Positions 23,401 through 33,269 of a DNA stretch of 64,000 nt are shown one piece after another (within the stretch, counting starts at the first letter, position 1; every line of letters starts with the position of its first letter). Source of the DNA: Anniella stebbinsi (Eukaryota; Chordata; Lepidosauria; Squamata; Anniellidae); assembly GCA_029215795.1 (NCBI GenBank), contig JARDYH010000002.1, positions 64,829,001 to 64,893,000 of the forward strand, written 5' to 3'. A program made the position numbers and the translations under genes. The notes under the pieces are model-generated. The model worked only from the letters and a program-made list of their open reading frames with translations. It was not told the DNA's origin and searched no databases.

Positions 23401-23734
23401 TGTAGGAACATTGAGTAGCTGTAAAAGGCACGGGGTCATACGTTATACATCATAATGTTGTACATTTTGATATATACATGAAAATACTTGCAGGTAATAT
23501 ATAAAAGAACTGGCAAGAAAGTTCAGAGACTTGGGCACCTGAGTAAGCAGAAATAGGAGCAATAAGCAGAGGTGGAGTCTGAACATCCAGAACACAAAAT
23601 GCTGTGTCCTTTGAATCCACATTTGTTTGCTCCTGCAGAAACCCATTTTTAAAAAACCAAAGTGAAGCATATTGGCTGGTAATTAGACCGAGGTTCTGTG
23701 TGCAAAGCAGAAAATCACTCCTTTGAGCCTGCAA

Positions 23735-24085
23735 TTTGAGCCCCCACCTCACCCCTCGCACCTTCATCCTTAGGCTTCCTGCTGCTCAGCTGCCAGCAGC
23801 TCTCCTGCGCTGCCCGCCACCTGCCCGCTACTCGCTCACCCACCGCTCGCTTGTTCCTTCGCCCGCCACCCGCTGCTCGACTGCCCACATGCCCTGCCCT
23901 CCGCCTGCCCACACTGCCCGACCGCCTTGCCTTACCCCCAGGCCCACGCTGCTGCTGCTGCCTCCTTCTTTTTTGCTGCTTGTACTCAGACCCCACCTCT
24001 CCCACAAGTCTCACAAGATGGGGATGAAATGTCAGATGTCTCATCCTGAAGTATCGCGAGACCGGGGGAGAGGAGAGAGCAGGTA
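23735..24085. other. GC-rich, CpG-containing segment of unknown origin
   Basis: The composition changes sharply from AT-rich flanks to C-rich sequence with many CGC triplets and GCTGCTGCTG runs. Both strands are open here (23715-24044 minus, 23736-24086 plus), which is what low-stop GC-rich DNA gives by chance; the translations are low-complexity proline/serine or arginine/glycine runs. It could be a CpG island, or the GC-rich body of a transposon adjoining the hairpin array to its right. Confidence 0.4.
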
Positions 24086-24109
24086 AGCTGTGACTGCTCC
24101 GTTCCCCCC

Positions 24110-24610
24110 CCCCACCGCACCTTTCCCAGGATGAAAGGGTCTCTTAACACTTGAAGAGGGCGTTTCTTACTGGGAAAGGTGGGAGGGGGATAGAGCAGAC
24201 CGCATGTTCTCTAGAGGCGTGGAGATCACCTAACAGCATTAGCGTGGCTGGGAGAATCCTCCCAGCCACACTAATGGCGTTAGGTGATCTCTACGCTTTC
24301 TGGAGCTCTGGAGAACGCGCGGCCTGCTCTGCCCCCTCCTCCACCCCTCCCACCTTTCCCAGTGTGAAAGGGCCTCTTAATTCAAGCATTAAGAGACCGT
24401 TTCATACTGGGAAAGATGCGGGGGAGAGGGGGCAGAGGAGGCCACACATTGTCCGAAGCTCCGGAAAGTGCGCAGGTGGCTTACGCTATTAACGTGTTAG
24501 TCATGCTAATAGTGTAGACCATCTGTGCACTTTCCATAGCTTTGGACAACGCACAGCCTGCTTCCCACCCTTCTCTCCGTGCCGCACCTTTCCCGGACTT
24601 TTCATTAGGT
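24110..24610. repeat. Alternating hairpin array, locus 2
   Basis: Three nested or adjacent hairpins are visible. The first is centred at about 24256 (AGATCACCTAACAGCATTAG, CGTGGCTGGGAG and inverse), with arms extending to CCTTTCCCAG. The second is centred at about 24390 (CCCAGTGTGAAAGGGCCTCT and inverse). The third is centred at about 24495 (CCGGAAAGTGCGCAGGTGG and inverse). The second is the same kind as type A at locus 1, the others as type B. No protein is encoded. Confidence 0.7.
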
Positions 24611-24640
24611 GGTGCCTGGGCACCAGGTGAACCACCTGTG

Positions 24641-24694
24641 CGCACGCCTATGCCAATTGCAATCCAGCGCACGCCTATGCCAATTGCAATCCAG
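24641..24694. repeat. 27 bp exact tandem duplication
   Basis: Two identical 27 bp units beginning CGCACGCCTATGCCAATTGC are adjacent with no gap. Identity suggests a recent slip or end-joining event. Confidence 0.9.
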
Positions 24695-24895
24695 CTATTA
24701 GTCTTTTGCATAGACTTACTGTTCCCTGCCCCTACTAATGCCTAGGTATTATGAATTGTACAATGTGCTACTCTTGGAATGGGATTCAAAAGCCCTTCTT
24801 TAAAACCTAGCTCAAAATTAAACTTCCTCCCACAGAGGGTACTACCTCAGTGTCCCCTGAAGGAGCACCTTCTTAATTGGAGTGGGTCTCTACCG

Positions 24896-24914
24896 GGGGG
24901 GGGGGGGGGGGGGT
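24896..24914. repeat. Poly-G run
   Basis: About 19 consecutive G. Length may be unreliable in the assembly. Confidence 0.9.
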
Positions 24915-26028
24915 TGGAATTGTAACCTAACTCTGAGATTGCAGCAACTTAATCAGTCTTGGCCGAGACCCTACTATCCCGGTTCATGAGCAATTGGAGA
25001 AACATGTTGACCCATGCAAAATGATCCATGACATTATGAGCATTGGGCTCCGGTACAGGAATCATGAGCTACCCACCTCACCAGTAGTTGATCTTAAAAC
25101 CCACCCAGACCTGCACTCAGCCTAGTAGCCCAGGCTGGGTCTGTTGAGAAAGGGTATGGCCACTGGTGGATCTATCCCCAAATCCAGGCCTAGCAAGAGT
25201 TGCAAGCTGCCGCCGCCACTCCTATTTTCCAATGTTTCCATAAGCAGAAGGCTCACAAAGGCCACTGTTAAAGAGAATGCCAAACAGGCCCCTCTCCCAA
25301 ATTCCATATAAGCCTGGTATGATATCTACATTTAGACAAGATCTCTCAGTGTTCTATAATTTTTTATTTCAGAACCCGTTACATAAAAGTATACCAGTGC
25401 CTGTTTGCATATTACTTCCTGGAGTTCTTCATCTCCCTGTACCAGACACTGGTTCCAAACAGAGGGATGAAGACATAAATAAGCTCTCCCTACCAAATCT
25501 TTCTTCAGATGGCCAGTTTATAGTAATGGAAGTTGCTCTCATTAGAATAGTGTCAGCCTTGGCTTATGGATCCTGCCTACCAGTTAGTGGTAATGCCACG
25601 GCCATGGAACCCAACCTAGCCAGGCTGCGCCACCGATGTGCAGGCGATTGCCACTGATGGAAACTGCCAAGCCACTGGCGCAGCCAATTATAAACCAAAT
25701 GCCTGTTCTTGTCGAGACGCCTCTGGAGAGACATGAGATTCCTTGACATTGGAGTGCTATATCAGTCCCAGACACAACAATATGTGCTGGGCCTAGTGTC
25801 TGGGTCATCAGTAGGTCCCTTTGAAATGGAGCAAAATGCCTATTCAAGCCAGACAATATGTGAACCAAATTCATGGTCCATATGGGCCCCCATGCATGTG
25901 CAGAGGAAATGGGCCCCTGACTCTAACCATATTCAAGTTACCAGGCTTACAGTTCCTAATGACTGATCCTGTAATTCAAATGGGCATGGGAGGCTTGTTG
26001 ATGCCCGGGATCTGCTTCCAGAGTGTGA
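24915..26028. other. Unassigned DNA, possibly body of an element to its right
   Basis: On the minus strand this follows the gag-like frame at 26029-26619. Two overlapping minus-strand frames (25564-25749, 25584-25874) exist but give no motif I recognise. It may be the decayed downstream part of the same retroelement. Confidence 0.3.
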
Positions 26029-26619
26029 TCACTGGTGACGGGAAGCTGCCGCTTTGACCGCATCTAAACGTGCTTGATCCAACGGCGGTGTGCTTTGAGC
26101 CTGGATGCTGTCAGAACCGTAACTGCTGTCTGCTGACCCGAGGGATGTTCTTGGGGACCTTTCATAGCCTGTGATTGGATAGCTGCCGCTGTAGCTACCT
26201 GGGTGGAAACCTGCAGCTTCAACCACATCTAAGCGGGCTGAAAGAGATAACAAAATATCATTTTGTGCATACTTCCTAGTGGCTCTGGGGCATGCATATA
26301 CATTTTGCAATGCGGCCGCCTTAGGAGGTGGTGTAATCCCTTTGTCCCTATCCATAGCCTCAAGACGTGCCAAGTTCACTGATAAATCCGGTGCCACTTC
26401 ATCATCAGATGAAGACTCAGGCTGCGTGACTTGTCTTTTTACGGGGGGGAGGGGCACCTTGCCCTTGCCCCTTTTCCCTCCTTGCCCTTTTTTGGGAGGC
26501 ATTCTGCCCTGCAAGCCACTCAAAATTTTCCTAGCAACAGTCTTAATTTTTATTAAGAAACAACACAAACCAAAGTCTGTTGATTTGGTACGTTCCTCAA
26601 TGTAATTTTCAAACCTCAA
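26029..26619 (-). CDS. Gag/ORF1-like frame of an unidentified retroelement
   Basis: This 196-codon frame is the longest in the window that is not a clear LINE piece or palindrome shadow. A more natural start may be the internal Met near 26502, which begins MPPKKGQGGKRGKGKVPLPP, a lysine/glycine-rich basic N-terminus. It is followed by an acidic/serine patch (PESSSDDEVAPD) and a helical segment (LSVNLARLEAMDRD). A Ser/Gly/Tyr-rich C-terminal third (SYSGSYPITGYERSP, SSYGSDS) follows, with a repeated ARLDVVEAA / ARLDAVKAA motif. I recognise no zinc knuckle, protease or polymerase. A basic, low-complexity protein of this kind would suit ORF1 of a DIRS- or Gypsy-type element, but the family is not identified. 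It could also be a chance frame. Confidence 0.35.
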   Translation of the reverse strand: MRFENYIEERTKSTDFGLCCFLIKIKTVARKILSGLQGRMPPKKGQGGKRGKGKVPLPPVKRQVTQPESSSDDEVAPDLSVNLARLEAMDRDKGITPPPKAAALQNVYACPRATRKYAQNDILLSLSARLDVVEAAGFHPGSYSGSYPITGYERSPRTSLGSADSSYGSDSIQAQSTPPLDQARLDAVKAAASRHQ

Positions 26620-26787
26620 ACTATGTAACTCCTGCAGAGTAAAGAGAACCAGAAGCTCCTGGTTCTTGGTCCAAATCTCTAACCACTAAACACTGAAATA
26701 AAAACATATAAAGACTAGTATTAAGATCACTACAAATATACAGGGTGCTATAACTAAAATTATTCAGCAAAAACAATCAACTTCATA

Positions 26788-26985
26788 CAATCATAGAATA
26801 GTAGAGTTGGAAGGGGCCTATAAGGCCATCTAGTCCAACTCCTTGCTCAATGCAGGAATCCACCTTAAACTATCCCTAACAGATGGTTGTCCGGTTGCCT
26901 CTTAAATGCCTCTAATGCCACTTCCTATATGACCCAATGGCCTACGCCCGCCTTAAAGGACTAATGCCCCCACAACACTTAATTT
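26788..26985 (-). mobile_element. CR1 LINE 3' end
   Basis: Plus strand ATCATAGAATAGTAGAGTTG, then GGCCATCTAGTCCAACTCCT and GCAGGAATCCACCTTAAACT is the inverse of the CR1 3' terminus (…TTGGACTAGATGGCC… ending in repeated TTCTATGA-type octamers). A different CR1 subfamily from the TTCTTATG copies. Confidence 0.85.
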
Positions 26986-27009
26986 TATCCCCCAGAATGG
27001 CCAGGAGCA

Positions 27010-27835
27010 AGTAACCCCCCCCCCCCATGGCTACTACTCCTGCCTGGCGTGCAAAGGGGCAAAGGGGCAATCCCAGGCCAGCTATTCCCTTATCTGTGCC
27101 CCAACACTCAAACAGTCTGCGTTTTCCACTACGTTACTTTCCTGCCGCTTTTCCTAAAGAATCGCCAGCTGCCTTGCAGGAGGGGAACCTTGGCTGCGCA
27201 CACGGCAGCCGCCCAAAAGGGCTCCTTAGAGTCCCCACCGCTCACTCTCTGCCACCAGCTGCTCAGCAGGGCTCCTTGGTGTGTTTTTTTAATAAAAAAA
27301 AAGCCTAGGGAAAAAGCTGCACCACATGTGCTCTGGCTCGCCCCCTCCAGCAGCCCAACCAAGCACTGTGAAAGCGAGACACTCCAGGTGGCTTTTCTCC
27401 CTCTTCTGCTGATGAGCTGCAGCGGATACAGCCACTTAGGAGGCTCGTCGCAAGTATGCCTCAGAAGTGCCCATTAACCGCGCCCCCACGCTCCAAACCG
27501 TCTCAGCAAGCAGCCACCGGCCTGCTCTCCTGCTGCTTCTCCGGGAGAGTCACCAGCCGCCTGTTTCAGCTGCATGCAGTGCACGCTCCACTGCACCCCC
27601 ACAGCAGCCCAGCCGAGCTCCGTGAGGGCAAACGACTCCAGAAAAGCCGTGCACGCAGGCCCCACCGCGCCACGCGAGGTCTGCTGCATCTACAAGAGCA
27701 GGGCAGCAGGGCTCCCTGAAGGCAACCCTTGTCAGAGAAGCTGAAATGCTCCACGTGCTCTTCTTCCTCTTCTGCTGCCGGGCTGAGGATGAAATGCCCA
27801 CCAAGGAGGTTCCTCATGAGAAAGCCTCTTAAGGT
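27010..27835. other. GC-rich segment, possible CpG island or transposon body
   Basis: The region is rich in CpG and CAG/CTG-like words (CAGCTGCC, GCAGCCGCCC). It contains an 11-C run at 27016 and an AATAAAAAAAA stretch near 27290. Frames are open on both strands and give proline/serine-rich or cysteine-rich low-complexity translations without domains. TCAGCAGGGCTCCTTG and GGCAGCAGGGCTCCCTGA hint at internal repeats. I cannot separate a promoter CpG island from an old GC-rich repeat. Confidence 0.4.
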
Positions 27836-28064
27836 AACAGTTATCTTTCCTTCCTCGCAGCCGTGAAAAGAAGAGGTGGGAAAATGGGCGCAGTGGCCTA
27901 ATATAGGCTCATCCGCCCCACCCCGGCATCTGGCGCCACCAAGCTCCCACCAATGGGGGAGAAGGCACGTCTCTCTCTTCCCCCCCCCCCACCCGCAATT
28001 GCCTCCCCGCGCCCACGTGCCGGGTCACGGGGGAAGGGCATTTCTGTGTGTGGAAGTGAGGCAT

Positions 28065-28264
28065 TGTTGTATCCAAGAAGAGGCAAAGTAAAAGTATAAA
28101 TACAAATCCTTTATTTAAAACATGCCTTGCAAGGCCAACAACACAGGCATATACCTGACTAAGCCTCCCTGCGTTACTATCCACAACTCCTCTTATAGAT
28201 TTCCTCAGCCTTCAGCTGAGTCTAATCTTTAGTCTCTTAAAGAGACAGTACTACCATCTCCACA
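28065..28264 (-). mobile_element. Solo LTR, 200 bp, with 5 bp target duplication
   Basis: On the minus strand it begins TGTGGAGATGG and ends GGATACAACA (TG...CA). GGCAT is present on both sides (28060-28064 and 28265-28269). It contains a TATA-like CTATAAGA at 28191-28198 and the polyadenylation signal AATAAA at 28110-28115, in the expected order and spacing. A CTCTTTAAGAGAC inverted motif lies in the presumed U3. No internal region adjoins it, so it is a solo LTR. The family is not identified; the 200 bp length would suit a small Gypsy-type LTR. Confidence 0.75.
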
Positions 28265-28291
28265 GGCATACAATTTCCACAAATAAATAAA

Positions 28292-28490
28292 TTAGAACAT
28301 TAGAAGAACCATGCTGGATGAAACCAAGGATCCATCTAGTCCAGCACTCTGTTCACATAGTGGCCAACCAACTATTGACCAGGAATCCATAAGCAGGACA
28401 CAGCACAACAGCACCTTTCCACCCATGTTCCACAGCAACTGGTGTATATAGGCTCACCTCAGCCTGCCCCCACAAGCCTGCTCTTATGAA
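28292..28490 (-). mobile_element. CR1 LINE 3' end
   Basis: Plus strand AGAACCATGCTGGATGAAAC, then GGATCCATCTAGTCCAGCAC and CTGTTCACATAGTGGCCAAC is the inverse of the squamate CR1 terminus seen at 9397-9569. Non-coding. Confidence 0.85.
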
Positions 28491-28534
28491 CCCCTGCTGA
28501 GCACTCACAAGGTTTCTGAGTGCTCAGCTTCAGC

Positions 28535-28835
28535 CCTTTCCCTTGCATTAATGGGGCCTTTAAGGCTCCTGTAGGTGCAGGAGGGTAAGCCTGCACAATT
28601 TCCCTCTCCATGCTAATAGTGGTCACCATTATCATGGAGGGGAGAAATGTGTGATTTCCCCAGCCTTGGGGAAGCCACTTGTTGTTCCTCCACTGCCAAT
28701 GGGGGCCTTAAAGGCCCTAGTAATGCAAGTGTTAATAGGGCATTTTAGGCACCCATCAGTGGGGGGATGCATAATTTCCCCCTCTATGCTAATGTCAGCC
28801 ACTATTAGCATGGAGGGAAAAATACAAGTTTCTGG
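28535..28835. repeat. Alternating hairpin array, locus 3
   Basis: A half type A (TTAATGGGGCCTTTAAGGC) is followed by a type B hairpin (TTTCCCTCTCCATGCTAATA and inverse, about 28595-28665), a full type A (GGGGCCTTAAAGGCCCTAGT to ATAGGGCATTTTAGG, about 28698-28755), and a second type B (CCCCTCTATGCTAATG and inverse, about 28765-28822). The order and sequence match locus 1. The frames at 28632-28937 and 28651-28953 are shadows. Confidence 0.7.
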
Positions 28836-29186
28836 TAAGGGCAGGTCGCTCTGCCTAGAAACCTGCATTTGTGATCCATTTGTAATTTGGGAACCAGCAG
28901 TTCTCGCTGCCAGTGGGAGGGCCCAATTTGATCCCACCCATTACTTATGTTAGAATGATATGATCTACACATCAGGGCTCTTGAAAGACAGGTAGTGAAG
29001 AATACATTGAAACATATTTGAAGTTGAAATAATATATAAAACAACTGCCATGAAATTAATTATTTAGGAAAGTTTTCTAAGCTCAAATTATTTTTTTCTC
29101 CAAAAATGGGGAGTTTGGGGGTTTCCTTTGCCTTAGATTCTTTTCCCTAGTTTTTTTTGTAATGTGCATGCTTCAGCTGCACTATG

Positions 29187-29493
29187 GGGCAGTATCCAAA
29201 GCTGCTGTTGCACATACGCCCCTTCCTACTGATTCTGTTGCATGAGCAGCAGGACTCATCGCTTGTGCAACAGAGATTTAATGCTCCCTGTAGGAAGCCC
29301 CCAAATGAGTGAAAATGCTTGTTTCTGGATCAGCACAGGTCGGCGATGCTCCCTTATGCAAGTCCCACTGACCCACCCGGTTTCACTCATTTCTGGTTGT
29401 TCCTAGAAGTGGTACATCTCCATTGAGCAATCAGTGGGTCTTGCTTGCGGAATGGAATTGGCAGAGGCTCACCGCCCCATTGGATACTGCTCC
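29187..29493. mobile_element. MITE of the GGGCAGTATCC family, 3 bp duplication
   Basis: It starts GGGCAGTATCCAAAGC and ends CATTGGATACTGCTCC, with ATG on both sides (29184-29186, 29494-29496). The interior has GACCCACCCGG and CAGTGGGTCTTGC segments that pair partially. No transposase is present. Same family as 13488-13697 and 41051-41199. Confidence 0.7.
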
Positions 29494-29582
29494 ATGCTGA
29501 TATTTTTGCAGACCTTTAAAAACAAATGTCACAGACAGATATTTAACCATTAAGAATGCTGCCTATATTAGTTTGAGACTAT

Positions 29583-29628
29583 CTATCTAATTTATCATCT
29601 ATCTATCTATCTAATCATCTATCATGCA
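29583..29628. repeat. (ATCT)n interrupted microsatellite
   Basis: Several runs of CTAT/ATCT units with interruptions. Confidence 0.85.
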
Positions 29629-29639
29629 TTATATCTTGA

Positions 29640-30885
29640 GTTTGCAAAAGTGTAATGAGTTTTAAAGGTTGTGAATAAAAGTACAGATGTCAATGGATTC
29701 AGAACAGAACATGAAATGAACCAACTGTATGCCTGATAGACTCAGACATACAGTTGCTAAGATGTGAATTCATTTCATTGTCCTCTTTCTCCTCTTTAAA
29801 GTCAGGTCTACTTTATGACTTGACTTTGGGGGGAAGAGGACTTTTTAATTATTTGAACCAAATAAGGACAACTCTTGTGTGGTTCTAGCTAGCTGATTAG
29901 TTTTGTATTGTATAAGCCAATCTCTAGTTATAAAGAAAACTGTCTACCTTTTGCTGTTTTGGGACCTGAGCTTGTTTAATAAAGGCTGTGGTCTGTGTTT
30001 GTGTGGTGTGTGTGTGTTTGGTATGCTTGTTTGCATACAATTACCCATGAATAAAACAAGAGAGATAAGCCTCAGTTACACACTATGCAATTAATATAAC
30101 ATGTAGTTTGACCCACAATCGCATTTAACTCTGAGCAGATATCTATAGCGGTGCACTGCAATCCTATACATACTTGCGTGAATTCCTTGCTTGAATAGAC
30201 ATGCACAGGATTGCACAGTTGATGTGTTAATTTTTGCTACTTTTGATTGTTTTAGCCAGCTGCTGAGGAAAAATCATTTAATGTTTTCATGCAGATTGTG
30301 CTTTATATGTTATGATGAATAGCATGAGTTTAGTATGTTGTGAGCCGCCTTGGGAGGCTTGGCCTAAAAGTTGTCATACAGGTACTGAGATCAAATATGT
30401 GTTTTAAAAACTATAGAAGATTAACCAATCAGGATTTTCTTTCTATTACTCAGGCCATTTAAAATCTTTCACATTTTAGTCTACCTCAGTTTTAATTATG
30501 CTCTCAAATTGGTGTACTGAGCATTTGATGCAGCAATTTGTTGCTTAATAGTTATTGTATTTTAATATTGTATTTTATTTTTTTAAATTTTCTAAACTGC
30601 CAAAGGACATTGGACATTTGCAGGAACGACTTCATGCAACAGAGCTTCCATGCTTATAAAAATAACCTGAAACTAGAGGAAATGCTCATTTCTAGAGCAG
30701 GACAAGACAGTGGAGCTCACAGAAGGCATCTTTGCTGCATTGTCCTAATTCAGAAAGTTTTTTTTCCAACTTGCTTTTGGGCTAGTTTTTAGAAATACAA
30801 AAAAAAAACCTTACTCAAGCAGTCACTCCTACACGTACAACAGAACCAGCAGAAATGGAGTGGCCCCATTGGATAGGCCCATTTT
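29640..30885. other. Mostly unique DNA with two repeat fragments
   Basis: GCAATCCTATACATACTTGC with AATAGACATGCACAGGATTG at 30148-30218 is a fragment of the ACTTACTTCTGA-type squamate repeat. GTGAGCCGCCTTGGGAGGCT at about 30341 is a LINE/SINE tail. No gene was recognised; the 84-codon frame at 30538-30792 has no domain. Confidence 0.45.
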
Positions 30886-30904
30886 GGGCAGTATAATATA
30901 TTTA

Positions 30905-31140
30905 ATTAATGGAGGCACAGTCGTGCCTCCATTGTTAAGGGCCGTCAGTAAAAAACACATTCCGCCATGTTAAAGTGATAACAGCCATAAAATCGAAAAT
31001 GTTTCACCAACCTTTCTGAAATTTACAGGTGCCAGAAAGAAATGTTTGTTTTACATTACCTGAAAATTTCAAGAAGATTGGTGAAAGATTGAGGGAAGGA
31101 GAGCAGTTTAAGTTAGAAAAGGAATACAAACCTGTCTCCC
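30905..31140. repeat. Hairpin-led dispersed repeat, unassigned
   Basis: GGAGGCAC / GTGCCTCC (30911-30930) form an 8 bp stem with a 4-base loop. This is followed by ACCAACCTTTCTGAAATTTA and CTGAAAATTTCAAGAAGATT, which looks like part of a diverged dispersed element similar in character to the repeated segments at 33880-34260. Class is unknown. Confidence 0.35.
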
Positions 31141-31464
31141 TGCTTTTGTAAATTTACTTCCGGGTTGAGACTTTTTGTGCTCACAATTTGCATAATTTCT
31201 AGAGCCTTATTAATTAATCCAGTGGTGGGGTCTTCTTCCTCCTTGACTGTAGTTGGTGAAAAGCTTTTCGTTTTTTAAAAATTCCCTTCGGTTGACTTTT
31301 AAGGACTATTTTAACCTCTCATTCAAGTCAATGAGGCGGCCATCTTCCCTCATAACGCAACACTGACACATGCTCAGTAGCGTCGCTCTCCCTCCTCCCT
31401 CCTGCCTTAGAATGTGGGGTGGGTGAGTGAAATGGCCGCTGCCTCTAGCTCAGACCTTTTGAGT

Positions 31465-31512
31465 GAAGAAGAAGAAGAAGAAGAAGAAGAAGAAGAAGAA
31501 GAAGAAGAAGAG
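31465..31512. repeat. (GAA)n trinucleotide repeat
   Basis: About 16 GAA units. In one frame it reads as polyglutamate inside a 67-codon frame (31414-31617) that begins MAAASSSDLLSEE after an upstream Met. I do not regard this frame as a demonstrated gene. Confidence 0.9.
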
Positions 31513-31904
31513 TTTCTCTTTTCTCTTCTGGAACATGCATTCCTTTGGTTCGGAGAGTATTTTGGGCTCTTTTGCTCCCTGGTGAAGCAGGGTGTGGCTC
31601 CTCTGGATCCATGGTAACCTGATCTTCAGATCTCTCCTGGGAATTGGTAGCTATACCTTTCTTTTAATTTCCCTCTTTTCTAAGAGTTTGGTCCATACTG
31701 CTATAAAGTTGAACGCTTCAAACACTTCATTTAATTAGTTTGGGCCGGTGTAAGTTTTAAGTACAATGTTGAAACCTTTCAAAGTGCTTCTGGGCCTACA
31801 ACGTTGGTTTCGGCCTAGTCACCCTGTTTTTTTAATAAGGTTTAGCAACTGTTGAGGTGTCGTTTATTTTGCATAGTGTACACATGGATTTTCTTTCTAA
31901 TCCT

Positions 31905-32096
31905 TGCAGTCTACACTGGCTCCCCCCTTGATGTGTTTTTGGAAGCAGACAAACCCTTTTTTGTTCCAGCAGGCCTTTGGCAAATCATCTGGACCTCTGT
32001 CTATACCTTTGACTTTTAAATTGTTATGCATTTAAAATGTTTTAAATGCTTTAATATTGAAAAGTATTTAATTATATTTTTAACTTTTGTATATTT
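31905..32096 (+). mobile_element. LINE 3' end (L2-like), split by foldback copy 2
   Basis: TTTTGTTCCAGCAGGCCTTT translates to an LFQQAFG-like end similar to the RQAF terminus of L2 ORF2. It is followed by an A/T-rich 3' UTR. The tail resumes after the foldback at 32416 with TTAGTTTTGTAAGGCTGCCC and ends in the (TAC)n/(TAG)n tract near 32504-32533. The foldback therefore inserted later. Confidence 0.5.
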
Positions 32097-32415
32097 AGGC
32101 TGACCGTATGAAAAGGAGGACAGGGCTCATGCAACTTTAACAGTTGTAGAGAAAAGGGAATTTCAGCCAGTGTCATTTGTATGCAATTAGTCCCTGGTGA
32201 AATTCCCTCTTCTTCACACCAGTTAAAGTTGCAGGCACTGTACTAGAGTGACCATATACAAAAGAAGGCAGGGCCCCTGCGACTTTAACTGGTGTGATGA
32301 AGAGGGAATTTCACCAGGAACTAATTGCATACAAATGACACTGGCTGAAATCCCCTTTTCTCTACAACTGTTAAAGTTACATGAGCCCTGTCCTCCTTTT
32401 CATATGGTCAGCCTA
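32097..32415. mobile_element. Foldback element, copy 2
   Basis: Inverted ends AGGCTGACCGTATGAAAAGG and CCTTTTCATATGGTCAGCCT. Each arm of about 140 bp contains GGACAGGGCTCATGCAACTT, TTTCAGCCAGTGTCATTTG and CTGGTGAAATTCCC. The spacer reads TACTAGAGTGACCATATACA. The element has no transposase; the 62-codon frame at 32248-32436 recurs at copy 3 only because the DNA is the same. The arms are nearly identical, so it could fold into a very stable hairpin. Confidence 0.85.
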
Positions 32416-32535
32416 ATAGTATATTCCTATTTATAGGCTTTAGCTGTATATGTTTTAGTTTTGTAAGGCTGCCCTGAGGCCCAGCATTGGGCAAAAGGCA
32501 GGATACTACTACTACTACTAGTAGTAGTAGTAATG
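32416..32535 (+). mobile_element. Continuation of LINE tail, ending in (TAC)n(TAG)n
   Basis: GGCTGCCCTGAGGCCCAGCA and GGCAAAAGGCAGGATA form a LINE/SINE-type terminus. The end is a (CTA)n run that switches to (GTA)n, giving a small perfect palindrome centred on CTAG near 32520. Confidence 0.5.
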
Positions 32536-33269
32536 TTTCAGATTTCACTTCTGCATCTGATGTTCTTTTGCATTTACTTTTCTTTATAAACCATTCATAT
32601 CTTAAGACTTCTTGTGTGGCATGTTTTCATTGGTTTAACAAGTTAAAAGGGGTATTCACTGTTTTCATGCTTATGTTATAAAATCTATTTTCAACAGGCC
32701 TAGTAACTTCAAAAGTAACAGAGTTGGGGGAAATCCTCAATCTCTTTGCTATCAGAGGCACTGAGTAAGGGACCCCTGGAGATAATTTAGACTGACCCCA
32801 ACTACAAAACACTATTCCCCCTTCTGAAGAGATCTGGACCACAGACTACTAAAGACAAATGAAGTAGCAGGCCATAATAACAGTTCTCATGTGGCCATTT
32901 GCCTTATGAGGCAGGTGCTCTGCGGGCTACCAAATGGAGGGACTAACAGGCCATAAAGTTGCCTGGCTGGGTCTGCCAGAAATCCAGCCTCAATACTCCT
33001 GGAAGGTCCATGTTCTATAGCACCTGCTGTCAGATGAACTTGAGGGAATCCCACCCTCCACCCCTGGGTTTAATTTATTTGCTTCCCCTGGCTCGACCTT
33101 GCAGGAAACTATAGGGACAGACAGAGCAGGCATTCATAGCACACATAGAATGCTGAGACTGGCAAATCTAAAAGCAAGTGTGTTGCTTTTCAAGAACCAA
33201 GGAAATTCAATGGGTCTTACTTTTGAGTAAATATCTAGGGATGGATATGCAGCCTGTGCAAGAACTGAG
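32536..33269. other. Unique DNA with a repeat scrap
   Basis: AATTCAATGGGTCTTACTTT at 33206-33225 is a fragment of the ACTTACTTCTGA-type repeat. No gene seen. Confidence 0.4.

Noticed and set aside
27049..27477. 142-codon open frame in GC-rich DNA
   Set aside because: Several overlapping frames are open on both strands; the translation is low-complexity. GC-rich DNA has few stop codons.
32248..32436. Near-identical 60-codon frame on opposite strands at 32248-32436 and 63507-63692
   Set aside because: Both lie entirely within copies of the same foldback element; the shared translation follows from shared DNA and not from selection on protein.
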